From assembly GCA_910576785.1 (NCBI GenBank), contig CAJTJG010000029.1, positions 1 through 26,416 on the forward strand: DNA of 26,416 nucleotides. Direction: 5' to 3'. The notes beneath the pieces were generated by a model. It was not told where the DNA came from. It did not search any database and worked only from the letters and a program-made list of their open reading frames with translations. Positions 1-7,581 of the stretch are shown here, piece after piece (the first letter of the stretch is position 1; every line of letters begins with the position of its first letter). The position numbers were made by a program, and so were the translations under genes. The DNA comes from an uncultured Duncaniella sp. (GTDB lineage Bacteria > Bacteroidota > Bacteroidia > Bacteroidales > Muribaculaceae).

Positions 1-529
1 GAGCTATGAAATATCCGAGGGATTTTCTACCGTAGTCTATCTCCTCCTCTCCACAATATACATCACCATACATTGTGGACAGATTCCTGCATATCATTCC
101 AAGAATGAAATTATCGCCTAATTCCTCCGCAATAATTTGGGATTTGAGGAAATTTTCCACAGCAAGACCAGTGTTACCTGCATTGCGGTATACTCTGCCA
201 CGGTAATAGAGACTCATCATAAGTCCCCACCGGTCATTGTCTTCAATGGAATAATACCGGAACGCGATGTTTATGAGAGAGTCGTCCGTAAGATCAATAA
301 AACCCTTGTCATATGCCCTCGACAGCAGAAGCGCATGACGGGCGCGGAGGGCGGCGGGGACGGTGCTGTCCGTGGGATAGGCTTGCAGAATTGCGATGGC
401 GCTGTCCGGACAGGTGTCCACAAATGACTCCACACGGTCAAGCTCCGTGTCGGACTTGACCGCACCGCCACATCCCACCAGAAGAGAGATGACGATAAAA
501 AATAAGAGTATGTAGCGGATTTGGCTCAT
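1..529 (-). CDS. TPR-type lipoprotein, N-terminal part (runs off window)
   Basis: Open reading frame on the minus strand starting at the ATG at 529-527 and continuing past base 1, so about 176 residues are visible and the C-terminus is missing. The N-terminus MSQIRYILLFFIVISLLVGC is a lipoprotein signal with lipobox LVGC, so export and anchoring in the envelope are expected. The mature part has TPR-like helices: a 'PDSAIAIL' segment near residue 42, then 'ALLLSRAYDKGFIDLTDDSLI' type sequence, and a 'YYRGRVYRNAGNTGLAVENF' repeat near residue 110. This is the layout of a large Bacteroidota family whose longer members often carry a C-terminal membrane helix and coiled coil; that part cannot be seen here. 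No function can be assigned. A good promoter lies immediately upstream (538-569). There is no other Met in the signal peptide, which fixes the start. Confidence 0.8.
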   Translation of the reverse strand, partial: MSQIRYILLFFIVISLLVGCGGAVKSDTELDRVESFVDTCPDSAIAILQAYPTDSTVPAALRARHALLLSRAYDKGFIDLTDDSLINIAFRYYSIEDNDRWGLMMSLYYRGRVYRNAGNTGLAVENFLKSQIIAEELGDNFILGMICRNLSTMYGDVYCGEEEIDYGRKSLGYFIA

Positions 530-537
530 TGTGATTG

Positions 538-569
538 CAAATATATAGTTTTATCACACATAAACCAAA
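538..569 (-). promoter_or_regulatory. Bacteroidota promoter for the TPR lipoprotein
   Basis: On the minus strand a -33 TTTG (569-566) is separated by exactly 20 nt from a -7 box TATATTTG (545-538), matching the TTTG/TAnnTTTG consensus. Only 8 nt separate the -7 box from the ATG, implying an almost leaderless transcript. Confidence 0.7.
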
Positions 570-696
570 TTTTATCAATATTAACACAATTAAATTTGAA
601 TAACATGCAACCACTGCTACATATACCACCATCATTGTGTCTAAGAAAAATGAACGGACGGCAATGCTTCAAAATAAAAAATGATACAGAATGGCA

Positions 697-771
697 AAAA
701 AAGGACAGAAGTGACAGAGCTTTAATTATCGGTATGACAATTAATATTCTCTGTCACTTCTGTCCTTTTTT
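697..771 (-). terminator. Long hairpin, probable serC-serA terminator
   Basis: Perfect 23-bp inverted repeat (697-719 and 749-771; core GGACAGAAGTGACAGAG) with a 29-nt loop that itself holds a nested stem (722-730 with 736-744, one mismatch). On the minus strand the stem ends in a run of T, so it can stop transcripts leaving serA about 85 nt upstream. The A/T runs on both sides would also let it work on the plus strand. The arms are longer than a usual terminator. Confidence 0.6.
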
Positions 772-802
772 GTCCTTATGTATCCTTCTGTCAATTATGA
801 CA
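770..802 (+). repeat. 33-nt dispersed intergenic repeat, copy A
   Basis: This 33-base stretch, containing TGTATCCTTCTGTCAAT, matches the reverse complement of 24732-24764 at 28 of 33 positions without gaps. Both copies sit in intergenic DNA beside a hairpin. Confidence 0.6.
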
Positions 803-856
803 TGTATTCTTTTTCTTTATGTCAATTATGATACAGCAGACTCACGATGCGAGTGT

Positions 857-1777
857 TCACTTGTTCACTCGGTAACGGTCCTCGCCTGTGGTGAGGAATG
901 CGATGGCCTGACGGGCGGCGGCGATACCTGCGTTGATATTGGCCTCGGCGGTCTGGGCACCCATTTTCTTGGGGGTGAAGAACACACGGTCGCCAAACTT
1001 CTCCTTGATCTCGGCTGCGCGCCCGGGAGCAACATCGGCTGCATACTTGATGTCGGGACGGGCATCAAGAGCACGAATGAGACCCTCCTCGTCGATCACT
1101 TCCTTGCGGGCTGTGTTGACAAGAAGCGCTCCCTTGGGCATGGAGGCAATGAGGTCGTATCCAATGGATCCACGAGTCTCGGGGGTGGCGGGGATGTGGA
1201 TTGACACTACGCGGTTTTCCCTGTAGAGCTGCTCTACGGAATGCACGGGGGTGACACCGGCCTCCTCCATCACACTGTCAGGGCAATAGGGGTCGACAGC
1301 CGATATCTCCATGCCGAAACCACGGGCTATACGGGCCACGTTGCGGCCCACCTGACCGAAGGCCTGTATGCCGAGGGTCTTGTCCTTGAGCTCCCAGCCG
1401 GATGTGCCGTTGAACATGTTGCGGGCCATCATCACGGCCATGCCGAACACGAGCTCGGCCACGGCGTTGGAGTTCTGGCCGGGGGTGTTCTGAGCCGACA
1501 CACCATGGGCAGTGGCGGCCTCAAGGTCGATGTTGTCGTAGCCGGCTCCGGCACGCACTACAATCTTGAGGTTGCGTGCGGCATCGAGCACTTCGGCATC
1601 CACCTTGTCGGAACGGATGATCAGCGCATCGGCATCGGCCACGGCTGCGAGAAGCTCGGCCTTGGATGTATATTTTTCAAGGAGGGCGAGCTCGGCACCT
1701 GCCTCTTCGATGACTTTTCTCATGCCTTCAACCGCCACGGCGGCAAAAGGTTTCTCGGTGGCTATGAGTACTTTCAT
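857..1777 (-). CDS. serA: D-3-phosphoglycerate dehydrogenase (type IIIK-like)
   Basis: NAD-dependent oxidation of 3-phosphoglycerate to 3-phosphohydroxypyruvate, the first step of serine synthesis; cytosolic. The 306 residues cover only the two D-2-hydroxyacid dehydrogenase domains; the regulatory ACT domain of the longer E. coli-type enzyme is absent. Visible signatures are RAGAGYDNID (residues 75-84), the dinucleotide loop GIQAFGQVG (136-144, with Ala where the first Gly of GxGxxG is usual) and NTARKEVIDE (221-230, with the substrate/catalytic Arg). The usual catalytic His of 'TPHxGxxT' is replaced by Lys in TPKKMGAQT (268-276), the feature I recall defining the type IIIK subclass known from Bacteroides and Entamoeba. 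It lies 29 nt downstream of serC, so the two form an operon. The start ATG opens the conserved MKVLIATEKPF. Confidence 0.93.
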   Translation of the reverse strand: MKVLIATEKPFAAVAVEGMRKVIEEAGAELALLEKYTSKAELLAAVADADALIIRSDKVDAEVLDAARNLKIVVRAGAGYDNIDLEAATAHGVSAQNTPGQNSNAVAELVFGMAVMMARNMFNGTSGWELKDKTLGIQAFGQVGRNVARIARGFGMEISAVDPYCPDSVMEEAGVTPVHSVEQLYRENRVVSIHIPATPETRGSIGYDLIASMPKGALLVNTARKEVIDEEGLIRALDARPDIKYAADVAPGRAAEIKEKFGDRVFFTPKKMGAQTAEANINAGIAAARQAIAFLTTGEDRYRVNK

Positions 1778-1806
1778 ATATAGTGGGGAGAATATACGTG
1801 TGTTGA

Positions 1807-2874
1807 TCAGTGCTGTTTCTCAAACTCCTTCATAGCCTCCACAAGCACCTTGACGCTCTCGAGGGGGAGAGCATTGTAGAGCGATGCACGGAAGCCGCCA
1901 ACTGAACGGTGGCCCTTTATGCCGACTATGCCGCGGGCTGTGGCGAAGTCCACGAAGTCCTTCTCAAGCTCTTTGTATTCGGGGGTCATGACGAAGGTCA
2001 CGTTCATGATGGAGCGGGAGTCCTCTGCGGCAGTGCCGACAAACATCTTGCTGGAGTCGATGGCATCGTAGAGCACGGCTGCCTTCTCGAGGTCGAGCTT
2101 CTCAAGAGCCTTGACTCCACCCTGCTCCTTGTAGTAGCGCAGTGTCATGAGCGCAGAGTAGACGGGAAGCACCGGGGGAGTGTTGAACATGGAGCCTTTC
2201 TTGATGTGTGTACGGTAGTCAAGCATGGTGGGGATGGCACGATCCACCTTGCCGAGGGCATCCTCCTTGACGATGACAAGGGTGGCGCCGGCAGGGCCGA
2301 GATTCTTCTGGGCGCCGGCATAGATGAGGTCATATTTGGCCACGTCGACGGGGCGGGAGAAGATGTCGCTGGACATATCGGCCACGAGGGGCACCTTCAC
2401 ATCGGGATCTTCGCGCAGTTCGGTGCCGTAGATGGTGTTGTTGGTAGTGATGTGGAGATAGTCCAGATCGGCAGGCACCTCATATCCGCGGGGATAGAAT
2501 GTATAGTTGGCATCCTTGCTCGAGGCAAGCACTTCAACATCGCCGAAGAGGCGGGCCTCCTTGATGGCGTTTGACGCCCATGTACCGGTGTCGAGATAGC
2601 CGGCCTTGTTGCGGAGGAGGTTCATAGGAGCCATGCAGAACTGCAGACTGGCGCCTCCGCCGAGGTAGAGCACGTGATAGCCCTCGGGGACGTCAAGAAG
2701 CTCCTTGACGAGAGCCTGAGCTTCGTCCATGACGGCTACGAACTCCTTGCTGCGGTGGGAAACCTCGAGAATGGAAAGGCCTGTTCCTGCAAAATCATTT
2801 ACAGCGGCGGCTGTATTCTTAATGGTATACTCACTAAGAATCGACGGTCCGGCATAGAAGTTATGTTTTTTCAT
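1807..2874 (-). CDS. serC: phosphoserine aminotransferase
   Basis: PLP enzyme that converts 3-phosphohydroxypyruvate plus glutamate to phosphoserine, the step after SerA; cytosolic. The product is 355 residues, normal for SerC. Key features are the N-terminal NFYAGPSIL (5-13), LGGGASLQF (71-79) for phosphate/PLP contact, HITTNNTIYGTE (141-152), the PLP-binding lysine K190 in AGAQKNLGPAG, and the C-terminal GHRSVGGFRASLYNA. The frame stays open 13 codons further upstream to 2913, but that ATG overlaps the -7 promoter box at 2911-2918, so MKKHNFYAGPS at 2874 is the start. It is the first gene of serC-serA; no phosphoserine phosphatase gene is in the window. Confidence 0.95.
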   Translation of the reverse strand: MKKHNFYAGPSILSEYTIKNTAAAVNDFAGTGLSILEVSHRSKEFVAVMDEAQALVKELLDVPEGYHVLYLGGGASLQFCMAPMNLLRNKAGYLDTGTWASNAIKEARLFGDVEVLASSKDANYTFYPRGYEVPADLDYLHITTNNTIYGTELREDPDVKVPLVADMSSDIFSRPVDVAKYDLIYAGAQKNLGPAGATLVIVKEDALGKVDRAIPTMLDYRTHIKKGSMFNTPPVLPVYSALMTLRYYKEQGGVKALEKLDLEKAAVLYDAIDSSKMFVGTAAEDSRSIMNVTFVMTPEYKELEKDFVDFATARGIVGIKGHRSVGGFRASLYNALPLESVKVLVEAMKEFEKQH

Positions 2875-2910
2875 ATCGGAAATGTTGATAGGTGTGTATG
2901 ATTGAAAGTG

Positions 2911-2942
2911 CAAATATACGCATTAATTTCTCCTTTCCAATA
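2911..2942 (-). promoter_or_regulatory. Promoter of serC-serA
   Basis: Minus-strand -7 box TATATTTG (2918-2911), with a TTGG-like -33 element near 2940-2937 (18-nt spacer). It leaves a leader of roughly 30 nt before the serC ATG at 2874. It lies just downstream of the rarA stop, so serC can be transcribed independently of rarA. Confidence 0.6.
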
Positions 2943-2960
2943 TCTGAATAAAGAAATTTT

Positions 2961-4274
2961 TCAGCAATCGGGGACATCTTTTCCCGCAGCGGGCTTCACC
3001 CCACCCCACCGCTGGTTCTGCAAAGCCGCGGAGCGCATCTCGGCCGGATTGTCGCCGGGATGCCAGAACGGATGGTGGCCGAGCGCGTCGGGCATGAACT
3101 GCTGCACCACGAAATTGCCCGGATAGTCATGTGCATATTTGTAGTCGCGTCCATAGCCCATATCCTTCATAAGCGACGTAGGAGCGTTGCGCAAATGGAG
3201 CGGAACGGGAAGATTGCCGGTCTCCCTCACTTTGGCCAGTGCCGCGTCTATACCCATATAGGCCGAGTTGCTCTTGGGCGACAGCGCGAGGTATACCGCG
3301 CACTCCGCCAGAGGGATGCGACCCTCAGGCCATCCGATCTTGTGGATAGCGTCGAAGGTGGCGTTGGCCAGAAGCAGAGCGTTGGGATTGGCCAGACCGA
3401 TATCTTCGGCCGCAAGTATGAGCATGCGCCGGGCTATGAACTCAGGTTCCTCGCCACCTTCTATCATGCGTGCAAGCCAATAGAGCGCGGCATCAGGATC
3501 GCTCCCCCGCATGCTCTTGATGAATGCCGATATGATATCGTAGTGCATCTCGCCCCCCTTGTCGTAGACGGCGGGGTTCTCCTGCAGGCGCTCGGTGATG
3601 ACCTTGTCGGTGATGACTATCGCCTCCCCCTCGGGAGTAGACTGTTCGAGCAGGTCGAGGATATTGAGCAACTTGCGGGCATCACCCCCGGCAAAACGGT
3701 AGAGGGCCGTGGTCTCGTGCACTTCCACACCATGCGACTGCAATACTGAGTCAGACGCAAGCGCACGGTCAAGCAGTTCCTTCAGCTCGGACTCCTCGAG
3801 CGGGCGCAATGTATAGACCTGAGCACGTGACAGAAGCGGGCGTATCACCTCAAACGACGGATTCTCGGTAGTGGCGCCTATCAGCGTCACCACTCCCCCC
3901 TCCACAGCCCCGAGCAGGCTGTCCTGCTGCGACTTGCTGAAACGGTGTATCTCATCGATGAACAGTATGGGTCGCCCCTGTGTGAACATGCTGCCGACAT
4001 CGCGGCGGCACTTTTCGAGCACCTCCCTCACCTCCTTCACACCCGAATTGACCGCCGAAAGTGTGTAGAACGGCACATTGACCGTATTGGCTATGATGCG
4101 GGCGAGGGTGGTCTTGCCCACCCCCGGAGGACCCCAGAGTATAAAGGATGCGACACGGCCCGACTCGATCATGCGGCGAACCACCCCGCCGGGCCCCACA
4201 AGATGTGACTGTCCGATGTAGTCCTGCAACGAGCGCGGACGCAGTCTTTCTGCCAATGGTGCTGTCGTATTCAT
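2961..4274 (-). CDS. rarA: replication-associated recombination protein A (AAA+ ATPase)
   Basis: RarA/MgsA, a clamp-loader-like AAA+ ATPase acting at stalled replication forks with SSB and primase; cytosolic, tetrameric in characterised members. The 437 residues from the chosen start fit the family. Visible are the N-terminal LAERLRPRSLQDYIGQSHL (7-25), Walker A GPPGVGKTT (48-56), Walker B ILFIDEIH (103-110), sensor GATTENPSF (133-141), the arginine-finger region LLSRAQVY (147-154), and the C-terminal MgsA region with 'DPDAALYWLARMIEGGEEPEFIARRM'-type sequence. The frame is open 9 codons further upstream, but that start would lie above the -7-like box at 4279-4286, so MNTTAPLAERLRP is preferred. 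It is divergent from the 4474 gene and upstream of serC. Confidence 0.95.
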   Translation of the reverse strand: MNTTAPLAERLRPRSLQDYIGQSHLVGPGGVVRRMIESGRVASFILWGPPGVGKTTLARIIANTVNVPFYTLSAVNSGVKEVREVLEKCRRDVGSMFTQGRPILFIDEIHRFSKSQQDSLLGAVEGGVVTLIGATTENPSFEVIRPLLSRAQVYTLRPLEESELKELLDRALASDSVLQSHGVEVHETTALYRFAGGDARKLLNILDLLEQSTPEGEAIVITDKVITERLQENPAVYDKGGEMHYDIISAFIKSMRGSDPDAALYWLARMIEGGEEPEFIARRMLILAAEDIGLANPNALLLANATFDAIHKIGWPEGRIPLAECAVYLALSPKSNSAYMGIDAALAKVRETGNLPVPLHLRNAPTSLMKDMGYGRDYKYAHDYPGNFVVQQFMPDALGHHPFWHPGDNPAEMRSAALQNQRWGGVKPAAGKDVPDC

Positions 4275-4278
4275 GTTA

Positions 4279-4286
4279 CAAAAGTA
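4279..4286 (-). promoter_or_regulatory. -7-like box directly upstream of rarA
   Basis: TACTTTTG on the minus strand fits TAnnTTTG, but only 4 nt separate it from the rarA ATG at 4274. A clear TTTG at the -33 spacing is not seen. If used, the transcript would be leaderless. Confidence 0.4.
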
Positions 4287-4473
4287 CAATTTAACGGGCA
4301 CATCGTGTGTTAAAGGAGTTTAATATGCCGTGATAATTTTTTGCCGTTAAGATTTTTTCATTAATTTTACGGCGTGGCCGAGGTCATTTGCCGTCAGTGG
4401 CGAACATTCGCGAGGTACACCGTGTTAGTTTATTACAACATGTAAGAAATTAACGTTTTACACTATAAAGAAT

Positions 4474-4719
4474 ATGAGCGCCCAACGTAACACCGGAACA
4501 CCCAAGACCATGCGCAACGTATTTGGTATCATCATGATAGCCATCTACCTCGGCGTGGGCATACTTTTCCTTTGCGGATATTTCAACATACTTTTCCCCA
4601 CATGGACGTGGGTACGCTGGGTAGGCGGCGCGCTCTTCATCGCCTATGGTCTCTGGAGAGGCTATCGCCAGTTTGCCGGGATAGACGCCGGCTACGGCAA
4701 CGAGAGAGAAGACAATTGA
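4474..4719 (+). CDS. small two-helix membrane protein, unknown function
   Basis: An 81-residue protein with two predicted membrane helices (about residues 16-36, FGIIMIAIYLGVGILFLCG, and about 44-62, WVRWVGGALFIAYGLWRGY) and short polar ends. I recognise it only as the kind of small conserved membrane protein found next to a PstS-like lipoprotein and TPR protein in Bacteroidota; no function is assigned. The stop is 26 nt before the next gene, which suggests cotranscription with the PstS-like and TPR genes. The ATG at 4474 is the first in frame after the AT-rich divergent spacer shared with rarA. Confidence 0.8.
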   Translation: MSAQRNTGTPKTMRNVFGIIMIAIYLGVGILFLCGYFNILFPTWTWVRWVGGALFIAYGLWRGYRQFAGIDAGYGNEREDN

Positions 4720-4745
4720 ATCAACTCCGAACACTCCCGGAAACC

Positions 4746-5717
4746 ATGAAAAGAAAGACATTACGACGTATTATCACCATGGCCGCATGCGCGGCTATGC
4801 TCGCATCGTGTGGCGGCAAAAAGGAGCAGAAGGCCCCGGGCATTGCCAAAGTGGCCTGCGATGAATCCTTTGAATATATCCTTGAGCAGGAGATCAACGT
4901 GTACGAGTATATCTACCCCAAGGAGGATGTACTGGCCTACTATGTACCGGAAAATGAAGCCATCGACTCCATCATGGCCATGGGATCGGTCAAATGTGCC
5001 GTGATCACCCGCCCGCTCACCGACAAGGAGGTCAGCTATCTGCGGTCAAACAAGAAGATCGTGCATCAGCAGAAGATAGCTGTCGACGCACTCGCTCTCA
5101 TAGTCAATCCCGAGAACCCCGTGGAGATCCTTTCCAAGAAGGAAATAGCCGAGATATTATCCGGCGATGTCACACGCTGGGATCAGGTGGAGCCTTGCAA
5201 GCTCGGCGAGATTGATGTGATATTCGACCATCAGGGATCATCCACCGTCAAATTCATGCGCGACTCCATACTCGGAGGTAAGCCTTTCGGCCCCAACGTT
5301 TCGGCCGTCAAGTCCAACCCCGAAGTGTTCAAGGCTGTGGCAGCCAACCGCAATGCCGTTGGCGTGATCGGAGTCAGCTGGGTGTCGAGCGACCTGTCCG
5401 GCCGACAGAAATCGGTAGAGGAGCTTGCACAGGCCGTGGAGAAAAGCGACACCACCGCTCTTGACTTCAACCAGGAAGTGAAAGTACTCAAGATACGCGG
5501 CAACAACGAAGTGACAGCCTACCGCCCGTATCAGGCATATATATTTGACGGTTCATATCCACTCTACAGATCCGTCTACATGGTGAGCACCTCGCCAGGA
5601 GGCACCGTTAGCCACCGCTTCTACAGCTTTGTGACCGGCTTCCAGGGACAGAAGATCATACAGATGACCGGTATCCTGCCGGCCACCGTACGCCCGCGCA
5701 TGGTGCAGGTGGAATAA
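4746..5717 (+). CDS. PstS-like phosphate-binding lipoprotein
   Basis: A 323-residue periplasmic-binding-protein-like protein (PstS family). The start at 4746 gives a lipoprotein signal, MKRKTLRRIITMAACAAMLASC with lipobox LASC; the frame is open further upstream, but that part is out-of-frame sequence of the preceding gene. PstS-type features are SKKEIAEILSGDVTRWDQV (about 136-154), an HQGSSTVKFMRD phosphate-site-like segment and YPLYRSVYMVS near the C-terminus. No PstA, PstB, PstC or PhoU gene is nearby. In other Bacteroidota I recall this gene beside exbB/exbD/tonB and the TPR gene, so a role in TonB-dependent or envelope physiology rather than a classical Pst transporter is possible. That is inference. 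Confidence 0.85.
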   Translation: MKRKTLRRIITMAACAAMLASCGGKKEQKAPGIAKVACDESFEYILEQEINVYEYIYPKEDVLAYYVPENEAIDSIMAMGSVKCAVITRPLTDKEVSYLRSNKKIVHQQKIAVDALALIVNPENPVEILSKKEIAEILSGDVTRWDQVEPCKLGEIDVIFDHQGSSTVKFMRDSILGGKPFGPNVSAVKSNPEVFKAVAANRNAVGVIGVSWVSSDLSGRQKSVEELAQAVEKSDTTALDFNQEVKVLKIRGNNEVTAYRPYQAYIFDGSYPLYRSVYMVSTSPGGTVSHRFYSFVTGFQGQKIIQMTGILPATVRPRMVQVE

Positions 5718-5824
5718 TCCGCCACACAAGAATATACTAAACGGGGACTTCTCTCGTTAGTCTATAGAATATACCTCTTTTTTACCTTATAAAAATAGAA
5801 AACTCTAAATAGTAACCAATCCCG

Positions 5825-7450
5825 ATGAAATTACGCACTTTGTTCTCCCTCTGCATGGGAGGCTTCGCCCTCACGGCCCTTGCCCAGGGCGGCTACCAGG
5901 ACGGTGTAGACTATTACAACGCCGACCGTTTCGACAAAGCCAAGACTATCCTCGAGAAGACCCTCAATGACGCCGGCACCGACAAGGCTGTCAGCTATTT
6001 CTACCTGGGTTCGCTCGACATGCGCGACGGCAACACCGCCGCAGCGGCAACAGACTTCAACAACGGTATCCAGGCCAATCCTCAGTATGGCTACAACTAT
6101 GTTGGCCTCGGTGAGATCGCCCTCAAGAGCGGCAACAAGAGCGAAGCCGAAAAGCAGTTCAAGGCCGCTCTCGCCACCAACAAGAAAGACGCCGCCCTCA
6201 TGGCAGCCATAGCTCGCGCATATGCCAACGTTGACCCCGTGGCCTATGCCAAGGAGATCGACAAGTATATCGCACAGGGCATGAAGGTGTCCAAGAACAA
6301 GGAAGCCCAGATCTACGTACTGCAGGGCGACCTCGCCAAGAATCAGGACAAGGGTGTAGCAGCAGGCTACTACGAGCAGGCCATGATCTACGACGAGGAG
6401 GCCGGCAACGTCAATCCCGAGGCATATGTGAAGTACTCCAACCTCTACAACAAGGTGAACTCCGACTTCGCCATCGGCAAACTCGTTGAACTCAACGAGA
6501 AGCTCCCCACCTCCGCCCTTGCTCAGAGCGAGCTCGCCGAAAAGTACTACGACAACAACCAGTTCACCCGTGCCGCCGAGCAGTATGGCAAATACATGCA
6601 GAACCCCAACCACTTCCAGGGCGACGAGCAGCGCTACTCGGGTCTTCTCTACTTCGGCAAGAAGTATCAGGAGTCGCTCGACATGGCCAACCAGGTGCTC
6701 GCCAAGGATCCCAACAACGAGTACATGCAGCGCATGGTGATGCTCAACAAGGCTGCCCTCGAGGACTATGCCGGTGCTGAGGAAGCCGCACAGAAGCTCT
6801 TCTCCCACTCCGGAGCCAAGTTCACCGCCACCGACTACACCACCCACGGTGAAGTTCTCGCCAAGCTTGGACGTCCCGAGGAAGCTATCGTAGCCTATGA
6901 AGCAGCCTACAACCTCAACCCCGAGCGCAACAAGCAGGTGCTCGCCGACATCTCCGAGATGTACAATAAGCTTGAGAACGACGCCAAATCCGTAGAATAC
7001 ATGCAGAAGTTCGTTGACAGCGGCGATGCCTCGCTCAACGACTACTTCATCCTCTCCAACCGCTACAAGAACCTCGGCCTCTCCCTGCCCGAGGACTCGC
7101 CCGAGCGTGCTGAGGCTGCCAACAACGGTATCAAATATATCGACCTCGCTCTCGCCGAGGCTGCCAACAAGGGCCCCCTCTACCGCAACAAGGCAACCCT
7201 CCTGATGGTGCGTGATGGCGCTGACACCACTCCCGAGCTGATCGAGACCTATCAGGCCATGCTTGAGTCATTCGACGAGGATCCCGCCAACAAGGAGAAA
7301 TATGCCGACGCTTACAAGACAGCCTACATGCGCATGGGTTCGTTCTACATGAACTCCGGCGACAATGACAAGGCCCGCGAATATTTCGGCAAGGTGCTCG
7401 AGATCGATCCCGAGAACGAGCCCGTCAAGGAGGTGATGAAGAAACTCTGA
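5825..7450 (+). CDS. secreted tetratricopeptide-repeat protein
   Basis: A 541-residue protein with signal peptide MKLRTLFSLCMGGFALTALA, cleaved before QGGYQDG, followed by TPR units along its whole length: DGVDYYNADRFDKAKTILEK near residue 25, SYFYLGSLDMRDGNTAAAATDF near 57, NYVGLGEIALKSGNKSEAEKQF near 91, EAIVAYEAAYNLNPE near 357 and a last one, GDNDKAREYFGKVLEIDPENEP near 515. It probably acts as a periplasmic scaffold; the partner is unknown. Codons are extremely skewed towards C-ending synonyms, like enolase in this window, which suggests high expression. It follows the PstS-like gene after 107 nt without a clear promoter box and is closed by a strong terminator at 7472. Confidence 0.88.
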   Translation: MKLRTLFSLCMGGFALTALAQGGYQDGVDYYNADRFDKAKTILEKTLNDAGTDKAVSYFYLGSLDMRDGNTAAAATDFNNGIQANPQYGYNYVGLGEIALKSGNKSEAEKQFKAALATNKKDAALMAAIARAYANVDPVAYAKEIDKYIAQGMKVSKNKEAQIYVLQGDLAKNQDKGVAAGYYEQAMIYDEEAGNVNPEAYVKYSNLYNKVNSDFAIGKLVELNEKLPTSALAQSELAEKYYDNNQFTRAAEQYGKYMQNPNHFQGDEQRYSGLLYFGKKYQESLDMANQVLAKDPNNEYMQRMVMLNKAALEDYAGAEEAAQKLFSHSGAKFTATDYTTHGEVLAKLGRPEEAIVAYEAAYNLNPERNKQVLADISEMYNKLENDAKSVEYMQKFVDSGDASLNDYFILSNRYKNLGLSLPEDSPERAEAANNGIKYIDLALAEAANKGPLYRNKATLLMVRDGADTTPELIETYQAMLESFDEDPANKEKYADAYKTAYMRMGSFYMNSGDNDKAREYFGKVLEIDPENEPVKEVMKKL

Positions 7451-7471
7451 CATCCGATCCGCACAATATCA

Positions 7472-7515
7472 GTCCGGCGTCAGGCTCAACAAGGCCTGAT
7501 GCCGGACCTTTTTTT
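7472..7515 (+). terminator. Rho-independent terminator after the TPR gene
   Basis: Stem GTCCGGCGTCAGGC (7472-7485) pairs with GCCTGATGCCGGAC (7494-7507) with a single G-T wobble and an 8-nt loop, followed by a run of T. It separates the TPR operon from the darTG promoter. Confidence 0.9.
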
Positions 7516-7523
7516 GTACAATA

Positions 7524-7554
7524 TTGCATTTTGGCAACTAAATAGTTACTTTTG
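7524..7554 (+). promoter_or_regulatory. darTG promoter
   Basis: TTG (7524-7526), a 20-nt spacer and TACTTTTG (7547-7554) fit the Bacteroidota -33/-7 pattern. It starts within 10 bases of the preceding terminator. A TTG codon in the darT frame at 7552 lies inside the -7 box, so the start is the ATG at 7582. Confidence 0.65.
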
Positions 7555-7581
7555 CACAACACCACCACACAGAACAGCCAT

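Larger units (their letters stand above)
530..856. other. AT-rich intergenic region with hairpin and repeats
   Basis: No gene is supported in these 327 bases. They contain the promoter of the TPR lipoprotein (538-569), a long inverted repeat (697-771), one copy of a 33-nt repeat (770-802) and two further copies of a GTCAATTATGA word (790-800 and 820-830). An open frame on the plus strand crosses this spacer into the antisense of serA; it is a shadow with no coding character. Confidence 0.75.

Noticed and set aside
521..1204. 227-codon plus-strand frame across the serA 3' end and the spacer
   Set aside because: It runs through the hairpin and repeat region and then antisense to serA; no coherent protein features.
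4572..4745. N-terminal extension of the PstS-like protein
   Set aside because: These codons are the preceding membrane-protein gene read in another frame; the lipoprotein signal starts at 4746.
5831..6847. 338-codon open frame antisense to the TPR gene
   Set aside because: Mirror of C-ending codons in the TPR gene, with Val/Leu/Gly low-complexity sequence and no start signals or homologous motifs.
7552..7581. TTG start for darT ten codons upstream
   Set aside because: The codon lies inside the -7 promoter box, so it would not be in the mRNA; the ATG at 7582 gives the normal DarT N-terminus.
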